Below are positions 60,380 through 64,000 of a DNA stretch of 64,000 nucleotides, one piece after another. The notes below the pieces were generated by a model. The model was given only the letters and a program-made list of their open reading frames with translations, was not told where the DNA came from and searched no databases. Position 1 is the stretch's first letter, and every line of letters begins with the position of its first letter. The DNA lies in NCBI GenBank assembly GCA_028877205.1, contig JAPPHY010000007.1, forward strand, positions 133,006-197,005. Direction: 5' to 3'. A program made the position numbers and the translations under genes. The stretch comes from Chloroflexota bacterium. Lineage in GTDB: Bacteria > Chloroflexota > Dehalococcoidia > Lucifugimonadales > UBA2985.

Positions 60380-61642
60380 ATGCTGAGCATCGAGCTTGTC
60401 CGAAACAACCCGGACGCGGTCAGGGAGGCGCTCGAGCGCAGGGGCGAGCACGCGCCCCTGGATACAATTGTATCCCTGGATGCGGAGAGGCGCTCGCTCC
60501 TGACGGAGCTGGAAGGCCTGCGCGCCGAGCGAAACCGCGTGAGCCGGGAGATGGGACGCATGTCGGAGAGACCGGCCGAGATGGTGGAGGAGATGCGACG
60601 CACCGGCGACCGCATCCGCGGCCTGGAGGAGCGGGTGAAGGAGACTGAGGCCGGACTGGAAACCGAGCTAATGGCCCTGCCAAACCTGCCCCTGCCGGGC
60701 GTTCCGGACGGCGCGGACGAGACGGCAAACACGGTGGTGTCCACCTGGGGAACGCCCCGCACCTACGAGTTTACGCCGCTGCCGCACTGGGACCTCGGCG
60801 AACACTTGGGCATCATAGACCTGTCACGAGGCGCCAAGCTCTCCGGCTCGCGGTTCTTCACGCTGTCGGGCGCCGGCGCGAGGCTCCAGCGAGCCCTCAC
60901 CGCCTGGATGATCGATCTCCACGTGCAGGAGCACGGCTACCGCGAGGTATACGTTCCGTACCTGGTGCGAAGGGATACCATGTACGGCAGCGGCAACCTG
61001 CCGAAGTTCGCGGACAACCTCTACCACGACGAGGAGGACGACCTGTGGCTGATTCCCACGGCGGAGGTGCCGCTTACCGGCTTCCACCGCGACGAGATCC
61101 TGGAGCCGGGCACGCTCCCCCTCTACTACGTGTCGCACACGCCGTCGTTCCGACGCGAGAAGGCCGCCGCAGGCAAGGACACGCGCGGCATCAAGCGCGT
61201 CCACCAGTTCGACAAGGTGGAGCTGTACAAGCTGGTTGAACCGGACTCCTCAGGCCAGGAGCTCGAGAAGCTGCTGGAGGACGCCAAGGACGTCTGCCGG
61301 CGCCTGGACATTCCGTACCGGGTGGTGCGGCTCTGCGCCGGCGACATGGGCTTCCCGTCGGCGGAGTCCTACGACCTTGAGATGTGGGCGCCGGGCTGCG
61401 AGGAGTGGCTGGAGGTCAGCTCGTGCTCCAACTGCACCGATTTCCAGGCTAGGAGGGCCAACATTCGATTCAGGCCGCAGGCAGGGGCGCGGCCGCAGCT
61501 GGTGCACACCCTGAACGGCTCCGGCCTGGCCCTCCCCAGGGTGCTCATTGCGATCATGGAGACCTACCAGCAGTCCGACGGCTCGATCAGCGTCCCGGAC
61601 GTGCTGAGGCCCTACATGGGACTGGATACCATTACACCCTGA
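60380..61642 (+). CDS. serS: Seryl-tRNA synthetase
   Basis: SerRS (420 aa). The N-terminal long antiparallel coiled coil (about 25-100) that grips the tRNA-Ser variable arm is evident from its charged heptads. The catalytic core has motif 1 near VQEHGYREVYVPYLVRRDTM, TAEVPLTGFHRDEIL (serine-binding TAE), motif 2 SFRREKAAAGKDTRGIKRVH, then QFDKVE, and motif 3 NGSGLALPRVLIAIMETYQ. AGGAACATG-type spacing follows lysS by 7 bp. Confidence 0.97.
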   Translation: MLSIELVRNNPDAVREALERRGEHAPLDTIVSLDAERRSLLTELEGLRAERNRVSREMGRMSERPAEMVEEMRRTGDRIRGLEERVKETEAGLETELMALPNLPLPGVPDGADETANTVVSTWGTPRTYEFTPLPHWDLGEHLGIIDLSRGAKLSGSRFFTLSGAGARLQRALTAWMIDLHVQEHGYREVYVPYLVRRDTMYGSGNLPKFADNLYHDEEDDLWLIPTAEVPLTGFHRDEILEPGTLPLYYVSHTPSFRREKAAAGKDTRGIKRVHQFDKVELYKLVEPDSSGQELEKLLEDAKDVCRRLDIPYRVVRLCAGDMGFPSAESYDLEMWAPGCEEWLEVSSCSNCTDFQARRANIRFRPQAGARPQLVHTLNGSGLALPRVLIAIMETYQQSDGSISVPDVLRPYMGLDTITP

Positions 61643-61709
61643 CGGAGGGGGACGTATCCGTGCATCGGCAGGAAGCCGGCAAACAGGGCTCACGGGAAAG
61701 GAGAGCATT

Positions 61710-62081
61710 ATGGCATACGACATCACCGTTCTTATCGACGACCTGCCGGGCGCGCTGGCTCAGGTGGGGGAGACGCTGGGGAAGGCCGGAATCAACATCG
61801 ACGGCTACTGCTCCTTCACCTCCGGCATCAAGACGCAGCTTCACGTGCTGGTTCAGGATGCTGAGGCAGCGCGGAGTGTGCTGGAGGCCGGCGGCATACA
61901 GGTGCTTCAGGAACGAGAGGTGTTGACGGTTGACATGACCGACAACCCGGGCGAGCTCGGCAAAGTGGCCCGCCGCATTGCCGACGCCGGTGTCAACATA
62001 GACATGGTCTATATGGGTACGGAGTCCCGGCTGGTGGTCGCCGCCTACGATCTGGACAAGGCCCGCGAGGCCGCAGGCTGA
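61710..62081 (+). CDS. Tandem ACT-domain protein (second)
   Basis: A 123-aa protein of two ACT domains: ITVLIDDLPGALAQVGETLG (about 5-68) and LTVDMTDNPGELGKVARRIA (about 70-123). It is organised like the 130-aa protein beside hdc but is not closely similar. AAAGGAG lies 6 nt before the ATG. It is 67 bp downstream of serS, so it may sense serine or another amino acid; this is only positional inference. Confidence 0.88.
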   Translation: MAYDITVLIDDLPGALAQVGETLGKAGINIDGYCSFTSGIKTQLHVLVQDAEAARSVLEAGGIQVLQEREVLTVDMTDNPGELGKVARRIADAGVNIDMVYMGTESRLVVAAYDLDKAREAAG

Positions 62082-62591
62082 AGCCGTCAACGTTCTTGCT
62101 CCTTGGTACGCAGTGAGCCGCACTTGGCCCGCTCATGGTGAGCTTGTCGAACCATTTGGGCGGGCCTGTTCGCTGCGCCCAGTCGGTGATTCTTCGATTC
62201 GACTGCGCCTGTCTCGAAATGACAGTGGGAGGTGGCGCCACGCGACGGTCAGCTCGCCCTCTGCTCCCGCATCAAGTGCGGGACAAGCTTGGCAGGGGCA
62301 GGCTCTGAGCCGGTAGAAAGGTACGCGGGAGACCGACAGGCGTGTTCACCCGCTCATGGTTCGACAGGCTCACCACGAGCGGGAGCGGATCGAAGCCCCG
62401 TTCGTACTTCGACAGGCTTAGCACGAACAGGCTTGGCGCGGTGGAGGCTTGCTCCGCCCCGCATGTGATGCTGGGCAGGAGGCTGCGTGCAGGCTCGCCG
62501 CACAAAAGCCGAGCGGGAGGAGTCTTCGCTCCCCCCGCTCGATTGCGTCTCCTTGGATACGGATGCGACGCGCGTTCGCTGTGTGACGTCT
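62082..62591. repeat. Repeat-filled 510-bp intergenic region
   Basis: No gene is seen. Family-A copies: 62128-62164 (CCCGCTCATGGTGAGCTTG...GGGCGGG), 62349-62383 (CCCGCTCATGGTTCGACAGG, then CTCACCACGAGCGGG) and 62401-62429 (GTTCGTACTTCGACAGGC, then TTAGCACGAAC). A composite at about 62262-62328 includes CCCGCATCAAGTGCGGGA interrupting a CAGGCTCTGAGCC arm. The gap ends with the terminator of the binding-protein gene. Confidence 0.8.
62503..62540 (-). terminator. Terminator of the betaine-binding protein gene
   Basis: On the minus strand GAGCGGG...CCCGCTC forms a stem with an internal GGGGAGCGAAGACTCCTCC second hairpin, followed by GGCTTTTG. It lies 52 bp after the stop codon. Confidence 0.6.
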
Positions 62592-63776
62592 CTACTCGTT
62601 GGCGAGCGCCGCGTCAACGCTGGCGATGATCTCGTCGGCGTTGTCGTCGGTGATCCATGACGTCCACACGTCCCTGTTGTTCTTCAGGTAGTAGATCGCC
62701 ACGTCCCGCCACTCGGCGTCGTTTTCGTCCTTCCATATCTCGAGTGTCCCCACATTGAGAGCGCCGATGAAGACGTTGGCCAGGAACTCCGTCACCTCTG
62801 GAGCGCGCTCCTGCAGGTTGCGGTGGACTGCGCTGTGGACGTCCCAGACCTGGTAGGCGCATGCCTCCGTTGCCGTGTCGAAGGGCGGTTGCACACCTTC
62901 GGCAGTTGCTTCGTTAAGGGTGTCCTGACACTCCTGGGTCCACTCGGGCTCCTCCAGCCGGTACAGATCCAGCTCGTTGACGATGGTGGTGGGCTCCCAG
63001 TAGTAGGCCAGCACGGGGTCGCCGGCCGTGTAGGCGCCCTTGATGGCCGCGTCGAGCGCGCCGGCCGAGCCGGGCTCAGCGACGTTGTAGGTGTCGAACA
63101 GGCCGTATGCATGCCACTTGGCCCTGTTGAGCCTCTGGCACTTCCAGCCAAGGATGCAGTTGATCATCACGCCCTTGCCGGGATCCTCAGGGTCTTCGAA
63201 CAGCTCCCAATACTCCGGCAGGTCGGACACCGACTGCAAGCCGGGGTTCTCGTCGATGACATACTGGGGCACGTAGAAGCCCTGCGCCGACTGCTCCAGT
63301 ATCTGTCCCTTGGAGCCGTTGGGGAGGCTGTCGGCGGTACCTGCCAGGTCAATGATCGTACCGGCCTCCGTTTGCTCCACGTACCAGTCCAGTATGTTCT
63401 GGCGCCAGAGTTCCATGTTGACGTCCATCTCGCCCTGCGGGAAGGTCGCAATCATGGTGGTGGTGGTGCCCGGAATGTACTCTACAGGGTATCCGTAGCC
63501 GTGCTCGATGATGTACGCGGGAATGCGGGTGTTGAGCTCGACTGAGGTCCAGTTGGAGGTGTATACCTTGACCGGCTCCTTGGGCTCCATCGACTCCATG
63601 GCTTCCTCGGTCGGCGTCGGCTCCATCATGGCCTCAGTTGGCGTGGGTGCCGGGGTGTTGGTCGGTACGGGAGTCGCCGTAGGCTCCTCGCTGCACGCTG
63701 CCACTGTCAGGAGCATCAGCCCCACAATTCCCAAGAAAAGCCCCATCATCCGGGGCCCCGTATATCTCCCTTTCAT
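62592..63776 (-). CDS. Glycine betaine/choline-type ABC substrate-binding lipoprotein
   Basis: A 394-aa OpuAC/ProX-family binding protein. A lipoprotein signal (GLFLGIVGLMLLTVAAC, Cys about 28) is followed by a Thr/Pro/Glu-rich linker (about 30-68). The binding domain starts at VKVYTSNWTSVELNTRIPAY and has VEYIPGTTTTMI, GEMDVNMELWRQNI, Trp-rich segments (LGWKCQRLNRAKWHAYG, AYYWEPTTI) suited to a quaternary-ammonium cage and WDVHSAVHRNLQ. The ATG at 63776 with AGGAGG 9 nt upstream puts the signal at the N-terminus. An ATG at 63902 with AGGAGGTGA directly upstream would add 42 residues. Permease and ATPase genes would lie beyond either edge, if present. Confidence 0.88.
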   Translation of the reverse strand: MKGRYTGPRMMGLFLGIVGLMLLTVAACSEEPTATPVPTNTPAPTPTEAMMEPTPTEEAMESMEPKEPVKVYTSNWTSVELNTRIPAYIIEHGYGYPVEYIPGTTTTMIATFPQGEMDVNMELWRQNILDWYVEQTEAGTIIDLAGTADSLPNGSKGQILEQSAQGFYVPQYVIDENPGLQSVSDLPEYWELFEDPEDPGKGVMINCILGWKCQRLNRAKWHAYGLFDTYNVAEPGSAGALDAAIKGAYTAGDPVLAYYWEPTTIVNELDLYRLEEPEWTQECQDTLNEATAEGVQPPFDTATEACAYQVWDVHSAVHRNLQERAPEVTEFLANVFIGALNVGTLEIWKDENDAEWRDVAIYYLKNNRDVWTSWITDDNADEIIASVDAALANE

Positions 63777-64000
63777 CTGCAATTGCCTCCTAGTAGATTT
63801 CAAGGTCTGTTCAGGTCCAGGGACGGGAGAAACCGAGGAACGCAGAGTTGGCCTGTTCCCGTCCGTTCGGAGATCTGACTCCGATACCAGTTTCTGGGCC
63901 ATTCACCTCCTGTCCTCTGTATTTGCCGTCCCCACTATGGTCGGAAGCCATCTACTGCTCCCCGCAGGGAAGGCTATCGCGCGATGCAAGGCATCGGGAC

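Noticed and set aside
60465..60480. Perfect 16-bp palindrome GGATACAATTGTATCC inside serS
   Set aside because: It is within coding sequence, and about one such palindrome is expected by chance in 64 kb.

Overview
The window reads as a high-GC bacterial chromosome segment, most likely Chloroflexota and near the Dehalococcoidia/SAR202 branch. This placement is an inference from gene content: a deazaflavin (F420) reductase, a GuaB3-type IMPDH paralogue, SufBCDSU, a T-box in front of ilvBN, many non-ATG starts and dense small palindromic repeats. No rRNA is present to settle it. Most genes are housekeeping. Accessory genes sit in a few patches of visibly lower GC.

Left part (1-9 kb): branched-chain amino acid synthesis on the minus strand (ilvB-ilvN, then ilvC, leuA, leuC). 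A T-box riboswitch precedes ilvB; its candidate specifier reads GUA (valine). A restriction-modification-like cassette (DNA adenine methyltransferase, Xre-type controller, candidate nuclease) lies between ilvN and ilvC. 9-20 kb holds dtd/fmdB, a DUF402 protein, an overlapping operon of a dual-OB-like protein and two DUF488 proteins, a PcrA/UvrD helicase, a phosphotransferase gene flanked by identical 75-bp repeats, an MpaB-like oxygenase and an MMPL exporter. 20-27.5 kb holds a histidine decarboxylase-ACT-methyltransferase cluster, a fluoride channel, a lactate permease-family gene, an MscS channel and a PAP2 phosphatase.

27.8-35.7 kb is one long minus-strand unit, sufB-C-D-S-U followed without real gaps by a GNAT enzyme, a tail-anchored repetitive coiled-coil protein and a protein with an Mrr-like nuclease motif plus a glycine zipper. 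A perfect 11-bp-arm palindrome abuts the predicted suf -10 element. 35.8-42.8 kb holds guaB3, tRNA-Ala(CGC), an AbiJ-like defence gene and assorted accessory genes, including a sterol C-methyltransferase homologue.

42.9-64 kb is mainly plus strand: dnaA (with an unusual domain IV signature), obgE, nadD, pyrE and pyrD; then a frameshifted VTT protein, usp, a glycosyltransferase and a transporter; then a JAMM peptidase, lysA, holB and a truncated ricT. HNH/cvpA and metF run on the minus strand. greA, lysS, serS and an ACT protein follow, and a glycine-betaine-type binding protein closes the window. Genes left of about 36 kb mostly run leftward and genes right of about 44 kb mostly run rightward, so the dnaA region could lie near the replication origin.

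Intergenic spaces are littered with at least three families of short palindromes, some nested in each other. The best candidates for something undescribed are the suf-linked coiled-coil/nuclease-like pair, the dual-OB/DUF488 operon, the restriction-modification cassette inside the ilv locus, the hdc-ACT-methyltransferase cluster and the divergent DnaA.
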